Below are positions 1 through 5,629 of a stretch of DNA of 15,294 bases, piece after piece. The DNA is from an uncultured Clostridia bacterium (lineage in GTDB: Bacteria; Bacillota; Clostridia; Oscillospirales; Ruminococcaceae). A model generated the notes under the pieces. That model saw only the letters and a list, made by a program, of their open reading frames with translations, did not search any database and was not told the origin of the DNA. Positions within the stretch are counted from its first letter, which is position 1. Every line of letters begins with the position of its first letter. The position numbers and the translations under genes are program-made. The stretch spans positions 1-15,294 of the forward strand of contig CALXKG010000160.1 in the NCBI GenBank assembly GCA_944388825.1, given 5' to 3'.

Positions 1-53
1 TCTTCCTTTTTGAGGGAGGCAAATTAGTCCGCATATACAGGAGGTGCCGAGCA

Positions 54-203
54 ATGAGAGTGAAAATTACCTTGGCCTGCACGGAGTGCAAACAGCGTAA
101 TTACAACACCATGAAGAACAAGAAGAACGACCCCGACAGACTTGAAATGACCAAGTACTGCCGCTTCTGCAAGAAACACACGGTTCATAAAGAGAGCAAG
201 TAA
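54..203 (+). CDS. rpmG: 50S ribosomal protein L33
   Basis: This 49-residue protein is a component of the large ribosomal subunit near the E site. The product begins [13 protein letters not shown] and ends HTVHKESK. It has two CxxC pairs (C9/C12 and C36/C39) that form the zinc ribbon of the zinc-binding L33 paralogue type. The ATG at 54 follows a GGAGG ribosome binding site at 41-45 with 8 bases of spacing. secE starts 17 bases after the stop, and the order rpmG-secE-nusG-rplK-rplA is the classical bacterial arrangement, which supports the call. The promoter is not visible and must lie upstream of the window. No tRNA gene is seen between rpmG and secE. Confidence 0.95.
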   Translation: MRVKITLACTECKQRNYNTMKNKKNDPDRLEMTKYCRFCKKHTVHKESK

Positions 204-220
204 GCGAAAGGGGCAAGGTC

Positions 221-502
221 ATGGCTGAAAAGTCCACGAAAAAAGCGGGCGATAAGGCCGAGACTTCTTCGAAAGCGTCCCAAAAGAAGCCTGAGAAGAA
301 GAAAAAAGAGGGCTTTATCGCAAGAATTTCCCGTTTCGCCAAAGAGCTTCGCAGCGAAATCAAAAAGATCGTCTGGCCCACCAGAAAACAGGTGCTCAAC
401 AACACCTGCGTCGTCGCGGTCGTGATGGCCGTCATCGGCGGTTTTATCTGGATCATCGACTGGGTCTTCGCCTTTGTGCGGGGCCTGATCCTCGGGTTCT
501 GA
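221..502 (+). CDS. secE: Preprotein translocase subunit SecE
   Basis: SecE is the small essential subunit of the SecYEG channel in the cytoplasmic membrane, where it clamps SecY. The 93-residue product has a long Lys/Glu/Ser-rich cytoplasmic N-terminus (about residues 1-32). The conserved amphipathic stretch ELRSEIKKIVWPTRKQV follows at about 42-58; the VWPTR motif is diagnostic. A single transmembrane helix spans about 62-90. This is the single-TM form usual in Firmicutes; the charged N-terminal extension is longer than in minimal SecE proteins. The start ATG at 221 follows a weak purine-rich ribosome binding site (AAAGGGG at 207-213). It lies between rpmG and nusG in the conserved operon. 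Confidence 0.96.
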   Translation: MAEKSTKKAGDKAETSSKASQKKPEKKKKEGFIARISRFAKELRSEIKKIVWPTRKQVLNNTCVVAVVMAVIGGFIWIIDWVFAFVRGLILGF

Positions 503-519
503 GAAGCGGTGCGCAGCCC

Positions 520-544
520 GGCCGGGGCAGCCGGCCAGATTTTT
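520..544 (+). terminator. Terminator-like hairpin between secE and nusG
   Basis: A six-base-pair GC stem (GGCCGG at 520-525 with CCGGCC at 531-536, loop GGCAG) is followed by AGA and five T at 540-544. It ends just 3 bases before the nusG ribosome binding site. It looks like a weak intrinsic terminator or attenuator inside the operon. Its function is inference; partial readthrough would be needed for nusG-rplK-rplA expression unless another promoter exists. Confidence 0.4.
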
Positions 545-560
545 GTCGGAGGTTTCTGTT

Positions 561-1085
561 ATGTCAGATTCGGCTAAATGGTATGTCGTCCACACGTATT
601 CCGGGTATGAAAACAAAGTTGCACAAAATATAGAAAAGGGCGTCGAGAACCAGGGTTTCGGCGACCGGATTTTTGAGGTAAAAATACCCACCGAAACGGT
701 GTTGGAAGTCACCGCCGACAAAAAACGCGAGGTGGAGAGAAAGATCTTCCCCGGCTACGTACTGGTCAAGATGATCATCACCCCTGAATCCTGGTATTTT
801 GTCCGCAACATCCGCGGCGTCACCGGTTTTGTCGGCTCCACGACCGAACCGATCCCACTGACGGAAAAGGAAGTCGAAGCGCTTGGCGTGGAAGTGAAAT
901 CCGTTCAGGTCAATTTCGAGGTTGGGAACCAGGTCAAGATCGTCCACGGCCCGCTGGAGGGCTTTGTCGGCAAGGTCGTCCAGGTGGACGCCGACAAGGG
1001 ACAGGTACAGGTTTCCGTCTCCTTCTTCGGGCGGGATACCCTCGCTGACCTTGCGCTCAGCGAAGTGGAGCGCGCCGAAGATTAA
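561..1085 (+). CDS. nusG: Transcription termination/antitermination factor NusG
   Basis: NusG binds RNA polymerase and modulates pausing and termination, and couples transcription to translation. The 174-residue product begins MSDSAKWYVVHTYSGYE, the typical NGN-domain opening. It continues with FPGYVLVKM, VRNIRGVTGFVG and a C-terminal KOW domain from about residue 120 (GNQVKIVHGPLEGFVGKV). Length and domain order match the family. An in-frame TTG at 543 exists, but ATG 561 is preferred. It has GGAGG at 548-552 with 8 bases of spacing, whereas the TTG would lie upstream of that site. The gene follows secE after 58 bases and is followed by a structured 125-base leader before rplK. Confidence 0.97.
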   Translation: MSDSAKWYVVHTYSGYENKVAQNIEKGVENQGFGDRIFEVKIPTETVLEVTADKKREVERKIFPGYVLVKMIITPESWYFVRNIRGVTGFVGSTTEPIPLTEKEVEALGVEVKSVQVNFEVGNQVKIVHGPLEGFVGKVVQVDADKGQVQVSVSFFGRDTLADLALSEVERAED

Positions 1086-1116
1086 ATTAAACCATCATCC
1101 GCTACAAAAGCGGCCT

Positions 1117-1190
1117 TTCAGATGGGTCACCGCCCGTCTGAATGTGGGAGGGGAAAAGGTGGATCCCTTTGGCCCCGCCAGTTACCACAT
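1117..1190 (+). promoter_or_regulatory. rplK leader with L1-binding-site mimic
   Basis: A hairpin (TTCAGATGGG at 1117-1126 with CCCGTCTGAA at 1133-1142, one G-U pair) is followed directly by GTGGGAGG at 1144-1151 and GTTACCAC at 1181-1188. ATGTGG (1142-1147) pairs with CCACAT (1185-1190). In 23S rRNA the L1 stalk carries the same GUGGGAGG and UACCAC sequences facing each other across a stem, so this is very probably the mRNA site bound by free L1 to repress its own operon. The motif is seen directly; the function follows from known L1 autoregulation. Confidence 0.75.
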
Positions 1191-1210
1191 CACTTTGGAG
1201 GTGCTTATCA

Positions 1211-1636
1211 ATGGCTCAGAAAGTTACAGGCTATATTAAGCTTCAGATCCCGGCAGGCAAAGCGACTCCCGCGCCCCCTGTCGGCCCCGCGCTCGGCCAG
1301 CACGGCGTCAACATCATGTCCTTTACCAAGGAATTCAACGAGCGCACCAAAAACGACATCGGCATGATCATCCCGGTCATCATCACCGTTTATGCCGACC
1401 GTTCCTTCACCTTTGTCACCAAGACCCCCCCGGCTGCCGTCCTGATCAAGAAGGCCGTCGGCATCGAGACCGCCTCCGGCACGCCGAACAAGCAGAAGGT
1501 CGGCAAGATCACCCGTGAGCAGGTCCAGAAGATCGCCGAGCAGAAGATGCCCGACCTCAACGCCGCTTCCCTGGAAGCCGCCATGTCGATGGTCGCCGGC
1601 ACCTGCCGTTCGATGGGTATCGAGGTTGTGGACTAA
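1211..1636 (+). CDS. rplK: 50S ribosomal protein L11
   Basis: L11 forms the GTPase-associated centre of the 50S subunit together with 23S rRNA helices 43/44. The product is 141 residues, the standard length. It opens [32 protein letters not shown], the proline-rich N-terminal domain signature. It ends with the RNA-binding C-terminal domain, including the family signature around GIEVVD. The ATG at 1211 has GGAGG at 1197-1201. A longer in-frame start at 1142 would lie inside the L1-type leader and is rejected. The stop is followed after about 10 bases by a second L1-type motif in front of rplA. Confidence 0.98.
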   Translation: MAQKVTGYIKLQIPAGKATPAPPVGPALGQHGVNIMSFTKEFNERTKNDIGMIIPVIITVYADRSFTFVTKTPPAAVLIKKAVGIETASGTPNKQKVGKITREQVQKIAEQKMPDLNAASLEAAMSMVAGTCRSMGIEVVD

Positions 1637-1679
1637 CCCCCGCTTGTGGGAGGAAGATTCCGCTATCTACCACTGTTAG
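1633..1679 (+). promoter_or_regulatory. Second L1-binding-site mimic, upstream of rplA
   Basis: GTGGGAGG at 1646-1653 and TACCAC at 1668-1673 repeat the motif found before rplK. GTGG (1646-1649) pairs with CCAC (1670-1673). Outside this, CTAAC (1633-1637, overlapping the rplK stop codon) can pair with GTTAG (1675-1679) and would partly hide the GGGAGG ribosome binding site of rplA. It is interpreted as a second site for L1 autoregulation; the lower stem is my inference. Confidence 0.65.
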
Positions 1680-1694
1680 GGAGGATTAACGAAA

Positions 1695-2387
1695 ATGAAA
1701 CACGGAAAGAAATATAACGAGAGCGTCAAGGCTTTCGACGCCTCGCAGCAGTATGATTCGAACGAAGCCCTCGCCACCGTCGTCAACATCGCCAAGGCGA
1801 AGTTCGACGAGACGGTCGAGGTCCATGTCCGCCTGGGCGTCGACTCCCGCCATGCCGACCAGCAGGTCCGCGGCGCGGTCATCCTGCCCAACGGCACCGG
1901 CAAGAACGTCCGGGTCCTGGCCATCTGCAAGGGGAACAAGGTAGACGACGCCCTCGCCGCCGGCGCGGATTACGCGGGTGAAGAGTACGTCCAGAAGATC
2001 CAGTCGGAAGGCTGGATGGAATTCGACGTCGTCGTCGCGACCCCCGACATGATGGGCGTTGTCGGCCGTCTCGGTAAGATCCTCGGGCCGCGGGGCTTAA
2101 TGCCCTCTCCCAAGGCCGGCACCGTCACCCCCGACGTTGCCCGTGCGGTTTCCGAAGCGAAAGCCGGTAAGATCGAGTACCGTCTGGACAAGACCAACAT
2201 CATCCACTGCCCGATCGGCAAGGTCTCCTTCGGCCCCGAAAAGCTCGCCGAGAACTTCAACACCCTGATGGAAGCGATCGTCAAGGCGAAACCCGCCACT
2301 TCCAAGGGCGCGTACTTCAAGAGCTGCGTCGTCGCCTCTACGATGGGCCCCGGCGTCAGAGTCTCCACCGCGAAGTACGGCGTGTAA
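1695..2387 (+). CDS. rplA: 50S ribosomal protein L1
   Basis: L1 binds the mobile L1 stalk of 23S rRNA near the E site and is also a translational repressor of its own operon. The 230-residue product has the family's usual length. Conserved stretches include [27 protein letters not shown], the signature [21 protein letters not shown], and [11 protein letters not shown]. The ATG at 1695 follows GGGAGG near 1679-1684. Both upstream leaders carry L1-type target motifs, consistent with feedback. An intrinsic terminator follows immediately. No rplJ or rplL follows, although they usually do in this cluster. Confidence 0.98.
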   Translation: MKHGKKYNESVKAFDASQQYDSNEALATVVNIAKAKFDETVEVHVRLGVDSRHADQQVRGAVILPNGTGKNVRVLAICKGNKVDDALAAGADYAGEEYVQKIQSEGWMEFDVVVATPDMMGVVGRLGKILGPRGLMPSPKAGTVTPDVARAVSEAKAGKIEYRLDKTNIIHCPIGKVSFGPEKLAENFNTLMEAIVKAKPATSKGAYFKSCVVASTMGPGVRVSTAKYGV

Positions 2388-2400
2388 GATTTTGAATCCA

Positions 2401-2431
2401 AAAGCAGGACGTGCAAGCGCCCTGCTTTTTT
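2401..2431 (+). terminator. Intrinsic terminator after rplA
   Basis: AAAGCAGG (2401-2408) pairs with CCTGCTTT (2421-2428) over a 12-base loop. The stem runs into a T-rich tract to 2431. Flanking ATCCAAA/TTTGGAT bases can lengthen the stem further. It closes the ribosomal operon. Confidence 0.9.
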
Positions 2432-2501
2432 GTTTGGATACAGAGTGCACTGCCCGGCCGGGAAAAGATAATCCGCGCAGGGAAAAAGGCAACAAAAATC
2501 C

Positions 2502-2530
2502 TTGCATCCCCTGCCAAAATGTGGTATCCT
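2502..2530 (+). promoter_or_regulatory. Promoter of the MBL-fold hydrolase
   Basis: A -35 TTGCAT at 2502-2507, a 17-base spacer and a -10 TATCCT at 2525-2530 preceded by TGG (extended -10). This gives a leader of roughly 43 bases. It lies after the rplA terminator, so the downstream gene is expected to be transcribed alone. Confidence 0.7.
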
Positions 2531-2579
2531 GTAATCAAAAGGAACGATTTTGTTCGAAAAGCGAAAGGATGGTATAACT

Positions 2580-3386
2580 ATGCTCCGCGACAATGTACAA
2601 GATTCCGGTTACATCTACGGCAAATGGCAGAACTTCCCCGACACCTGGGTGCTCTGCTACCGCGGCACCCTTTACTGCTACCTGCTGGTCGGCGAGGAAA
2701 AGGCGATGCTGATCGACACCGCCTACGGCGAAGGCGACCTGCGGGCGATGGTCGAGTCGATCACCGACAAGCCGGTCATGGTCTGCAACACCCACGGCCA
2801 CTTTGACCACACCGGCGGCAACGCCCTCTGGCCGGAGGCCTGGATGAGCGAAGAGGCGTCGAAGGACGCGAAAAACGCCTTCGGCCCCGAGATGCAGAAG
2901 AAATTTAACGAGATGCCCCACCCGGATTACGAGATCCACTATCTCCACGACGGGGACGTGATCGACCTGGGCGGCCGCAAGGTCACGGTCGTCTCGATCG
3001 GCTGCCACCATAAGGGGAGCCTTGCGTATATCGACGATAAGAGCCGCTGTGTCTATTCCGGCGACGAGCTGGAATCCGGACAGGTGCTGTTGCTCCGCAC
3101 CGACCTGAATGCGAAGGAACAGGCCGCCCTCCACAAGCAGAATATGGAAAAGCTGCTCTCCCATGAGGCGGAATATGACTTTGTCTGCCCCGCCCACAAC
3201 GGTTCGCCGATCAGCAAGCAGTATATCCGCGACTTCATCGCCCTCGACGCCGAGATCGTCGCCGGGACCCAGAAGGTCATGGAAGACTGCGCCGGTTACG
3301 GCTTCGCCCCGGTCCACGAGATGATGGGCCGCAAGGCGGAACGCGCCTGCCACGGCGGCGCTTCGGCGGTATACCCGGTCGAATAA
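2580..3386 (+). CDS. MBL-fold metallo-hydrolase
   Basis: This is a 268-residue metallo-beta-lactamase superfamily hydrolase, probably cytosolic because no signal peptide is visible. The di-metal site is complete: HxHxDH at H72, H74, D76, H77 (THGHFDH), H144 in GCHHKGS, D162 in SGDE, and H206 in PAHNG. These are the usual glyoxalase II-like/RNase-unrelated MBL positions. The substrate cannot be read from sequence. The ATG at 2580 follows AAAGGA (2564-2569) with about 10 bases of spacing. A TTG at 2550, extending the frame by 10 codons, is rejected because it has no ribosome binding site. It is monocistronic, between its own promoter and a strong terminator. Confidence 0.88.
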   Translation: MLRDNVQDSGYIYGKWQNFPDTWVLCYRGTLYCYLLVGEEKAMLIDTAYGEGDLRAMVESITDKPVMVCNTHGHFDHTGGNALWPEAWMSEEASKDAKNAFGPEMQKKFNEMPHPDYEIHYLHDGDVIDLGGRKVTVVSIGCHHKGSLAYIDDKSRCVYSGDELESGQVLLLRTDLNAKEQAALHKQNMEKLLSHEAEYDFVCPAHNGSPISKQYIRDFIALDAEIVAGTQKVMEDCAGYGFAPVHEMMGRKAERACHGGASAVYPVE

Positions 3387-3405
3387 AAGCTGTATAAAAC
3401 GGAAA

Positions 3406-3438
3406 ACGCCCCCTGCCCAAGCGGCAGGGGGCGTATTT
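3406..3438. terminator. Bidirectional intrinsic terminator
   Basis: A perfect 12-bp stem, ACGCCCCCTGCC (3406-3417) with GGCAGGGGGCGT (3423-3434), has a 5-base loop. It is followed by ATTTT on the plus strand and by TTTT on the minus strand. It serves the convergent MBL hydrolase (+) and repeat lipoprotein (-) genes. Confidence 0.92.
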
Positions 3439-3464
3439 TGCTTACGCGGGGACGGAGGAGAGGG

Positions 3465-3866
3465 TTAACCGGCCGCCGCTTCGCTATCGGTAGAAGCATC
3501 GCCGTCCGCGGCGGTGTCATCCGCAGCGGTGTCATCTGCGGCGGTGCCGTCCGCAGCGGTATCGTCTGTTGCGGTGTCGTTCGCGGTGGTATCGTCCGCG
3601 GCAGTGCCGTCCGCCGCAGCTTCGTCGGAAGCTGTTTCATCGGAAACCGTCTCATCCGGCGCCGTTTCATCTTCGGAAACCTCTTCCGAAACTTCGTCAG
3701 ACGCTTCTTCGGAATCTTCCTCTACCGTCTCGGAGACGGTGGAGCTGCTGGAACTATTGGACGAGGAAGAAGAATCGTCCGTGTCATTGCCGCAGCTGGC
3801 GAGCGCCATCGCGGAGACGGAGACCGCCGCAAGCAGCGCGACCGCACATAACTTAGACTTTTTCAT
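3465..3866 (-). CDS. Repeat-containing acidic lipoprotein
   Basis: This is a 133-residue predicted lipoprotein of unknown function. Residues 1-25 form a lipoprotein signal peptide (MKKSKLCAVALL...) with lipobox LASC, so C25 would be lipidated and the protein anchored outside the membrane. A Ser/Asn-rich linker (about 32-42) and a Glu-rich stretch (about 48-65) follow. Twelve consecutive acidic pentapeptides of the pattern D-(E/D/G)-T-A-x then fill residues 66-125. No folded domain is visible, so it is probably disordered and may be a surface spacer or cation-binding stalk. The ATG at 3866 has AAGGAAA in front. Codons within repeats are highly similar, which keeps other frames open. Length is likely variable between strains. 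Confidence 0.75.
   Translation of the reverse strand: MKKSKLCAVALLAAVSVSAMALASCGNDTDDSSSSSNSSSSSTVSETVEEDSEEASDEVSEEVSEDETAPDETVSDETASDEAAADGTAADDTTANDTATDDTAADGTAADDTAADDTAADGDASTDSEAAAG
3492..3671 (-). repeat. Tandem 15-bp repeat, 12 units
   Basis: Twelve in-frame 15-bp units encode DETAP, DETVS, DETAS, DEAAA, DGTAA, DDTTA, NDTAT, DDTAA, DGTAA, DDTAA, DDTAA and DGDAS. The units nearest the C-terminus are the most similar at the DNA level, suggesting recent duplication by slippage there. Unit gain or loss would keep the reading frame. Confidence 0.85.
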
Positions 3867-3966
3867 CTGTCATTTTCCTTTCTGGTTTAAGTAACCCAGC
3901 GGTTGGTTATTCTGCCTTTTCCGGATTTCCGGGGTTTTCAGGACAGGTCTTCCCGCTGTGGTTACA

Positions 3967-3972
3967 AGTATA
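3967..3972 (-). promoter_or_regulatory. Possible -10 for the repeat lipoprotein
   Basis: The minus strand carries TATACT about 95 bases upstream of the lipoprotein start. No good -35 is seen at 16-18 bases. The rest of the 3867-4106 intergenic region holds only an AT-rich 8-bp inverted repeat at 4019-4037 (ATTTTTCT/AGAAAAAT) and no gene. Confidence 0.3.
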
Positions 3973-4106
3973 CCGGACAGAAATGAAAAGTCTGTGTAAG
4001 GAAACTGGCGGCAGGGTGATTTTTCTGTAAGAAAAATATGAGTTCGGAAAATACGATACCCAACTGGCAAAATATGCAAAGAAAATTTGCGTCCTTTGTG
4101 CAGTTT

Positions 4107-5363
4107 TTACAACTCCTCCGGGGGTTCGGCGGTTCCGGCTGTTTCAGAACCGTCGGATTCTGCCGCATTTCCGTCCGCGCTGCCGGAATTTGCCGGTTCT
4201 TCGCCGGTTTCGGGCGCGGTTTCGTCCTCTTCCGGCAGATCTCCCGCCTCCCCGGCCGCCGCGTTTACATCCGCCGCCGCCCGGTCAAAGGCGCAGACCG
4301 CCAGCTCCAGCTCTTCCGCCGCGTCGTGGCAGCGGCCGTCCAGAATAACCAGCGCGATATGCCCGCCGGCCGACCAGACCTTGGAGACGTGCCCCTGGAC
4401 GCCGGAGAGCAGCGTCCGCCGGGCGATGTTTAGCTGGGTGATGAGGTCGTTTTCCCGCCCTTCGGCCGGTTCCAGCACGAGGTAGAGGTCGCCGCCGTCC
4501 CGCACCCCGGCAAAGTCGGCGATCATCTCCCGGTCAAGGACGAGGGTGCTCTGGAGATACCCGCCGGTCACTGCTTCCGTCGGGGCGGGGCGGTGGCGGC
4601 AGGCGGACGCGACGGCCTGCACCATCGGCCCCAGCAGCTGTTCCGGGACGGTCTGCGCCGGTTCCGGATCGGACTCCATTTCGTCCATATCGGCGGCGTT
4701 TTCCGGCGTGTCGGGGGTGACCGCTTCAATTTCCTCTTCTGTGGCCTCCCCGGAGACCCACCAGACGCCGTTCGGGTCAAAGGAGTATTCTACCCCGTCG
4801 ATGTCCAGCGTGCAGTCGTGGGCCATGGAGCCGTCAATCTGCAGGTAATACCACTTGCCGTCGTCCAGGAGCCATCCGGTCTGCATGACACCGTTGTCGT
4901 TTAAATAGTACCACTTGCTCGACCGCATCAGCCAGCCGGTCTTCAGCGCGCCGTTTTCGTAGAAATAATACCAGGTGCCGTCCACCTCGTGCCAGCCGGT
5001 GACCATATACCCCGCTTCGTCAAAGTAATACCATTTGTCCCCGACCTTCTGCCAGTCGTTTACCACCGCCGCGCCGCTGCCGGTGAAGTAGAACCAGACT
5101 TCGGAATTGGGGATTTTGACCCAGCCGGTCTGCATGATCCCGTCCTGGTCAAACGAATACCACTTCCCGTCGATGAAGGCAAAACGCCCGGCGACCGGAC
5201 GGTCGTTTTTGCCGGTCAGATAGCGCCAGCCGGCGTCGGTCTCGTTCCAATAGCCCTCCTCCGCCGCGGCCGGCAGGGCAGGCAGCGCCGCGGCGGAAAA
5301 TGCCAGCGCCGCCAGCAGCGCCGCGAGCCGTTTGCGGCCCCGCCCGCTTTTTTTTCTGCTCAT
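4107..5363 (-). CDS. Secreted cell-wall-binding-repeat protein
   Basis: This is a 418-residue exported protein. Residues 1-34 are a Sec signal peptide (Arg/Lys-rich start, hydrophobic core, cleavage near PAAA/EE). Residues about 36-201 hold roughly eight choline/cell-wall-binding repeats of the type W-Y-Y-F...G-x-M-x-T-G-W, which typically bind teichoic or lipoteichoic acid choline or related wall polymers. An acidic linker (204-240) precedes a compact domain at about 243-362 that faintly resembles DUF4358 domains; this match is tentative. The tail (about 371-418) is acidic, Glu/Ala/Gly/Ser-rich and disordered. The start at 5363 (ATG, minus strand) has AAGGAGC upstream (5376-5382). Upstream in-frame codons lie over the promoter and are rejected. 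No catalytic domain is recognised. Confidence 0.82.
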   Translation of the reverse strand: MSRKKSGRGRKRLAALLAALAFSAAALPALPAAAEEGYWNETDAGWRYLTGKNDRPVAGRFAFIDGKWYSFDQDGIMQTGWVKIPNSEVWFYFTGSGAAVVNDWQKVGDKWYYFDEAGYMVTGWHEVDGTWYYFYENGALKTGWLMRSSKWYYLNDNGVMQTGWLLDDGKWYYLQIDGSMAHDCTLDIDGVEYSFDPNGVWWVSGEATEEEIEAVTPDTPENAADMDEMESDPEPAQTVPEQLLGPMVQAVASACRHRPAPTEAVTGGYLQSTLVLDREMIADFAGVRDGGDLYLVLEPAEGRENDLITQLNIARRTLLSGVQGHVSKVWSAGGHIALVILDGRCHDAAEELELAVCAFDRAAADVNAAAGEAGDLPEEDETAPETGEEPANSGSADGNAAESDGSETAGTAEPPEEL

Positions 5364-5417
5364 ATCCGTAAACACGCTCCTTTTTCCTAAAACGTCGAAT
5401 CTTGGCGATACCTTATC

Positions 5418-5446
5418 ATTATACCATTTTGGCGGCTTTTTTACAA
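5418..5446 (-). promoter_or_regulatory. Promoter of the cell-wall-binding protein
   Basis: On the minus strand, -35 TTGTAA (5441-5446), a 17-base spacer and a perfect -10 TATAAT (5418-5423) preceded by TGG. The start codon lies about 48 bases downstream of the expected transcription start. Confidence 0.8.
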
Positions 5447-5534
5447 TCATCTTTTTTGATTTTCCCATCTGCGCCGGGAAAATCCCCATTAAACAGTATG
5501 GCGGCTTTTCAGGGCGGCATACGGCCGCTGCCCG

Positions 5535-5569
5535 AAAAAAACCCCCGGCAGGGCGAACCCGGCCGGGGG
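5535..5569 (-). terminator. Terminator of the beta-helix protein gene
   Basis: Read on the minus strand, an 8-bp GC stem (5562-5569 with 5542-5549: CCCCCGGC/GCCGGGGG) is followed by seven T (5535-5541). It lies about 60 bases after the stop at 5630. Confidence 0.85.
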
Positions 5570-5629
5570 AGAAGAAATGATGGTGTATCGCGCCGGGCGG
5601 CAGGGTGAGCGCGCCCGGGGACAGGCAGG

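Noticed and set aside
543..560. Six-codon N-terminal extension of NusG from TTG
   Set aside because: The TTG lies upstream of the ribosome binding site that serves ATG 561, and the family starts at the ATG.
3438..3894. Open frames on the plus strand across the repeat lipoprotein
   Set aside because: They are by-products of the 15-bp repeats, which keep all frames open; the minus frame has the signal peptide, lipobox and ribosome binding site.
3876..3990. Further copies of the switch repeat (GGACAGAAATG near 3975)
   Set aside because: Only a 7-base match to one arm with no core or opposing arm; expected by chance.
4019..4037. AT-only inverted repeat as a terminator of the cell-wall-binding gene
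   Set aside because: The stem has almost no GC and no following T tract in the right direction; function cannot be supported.
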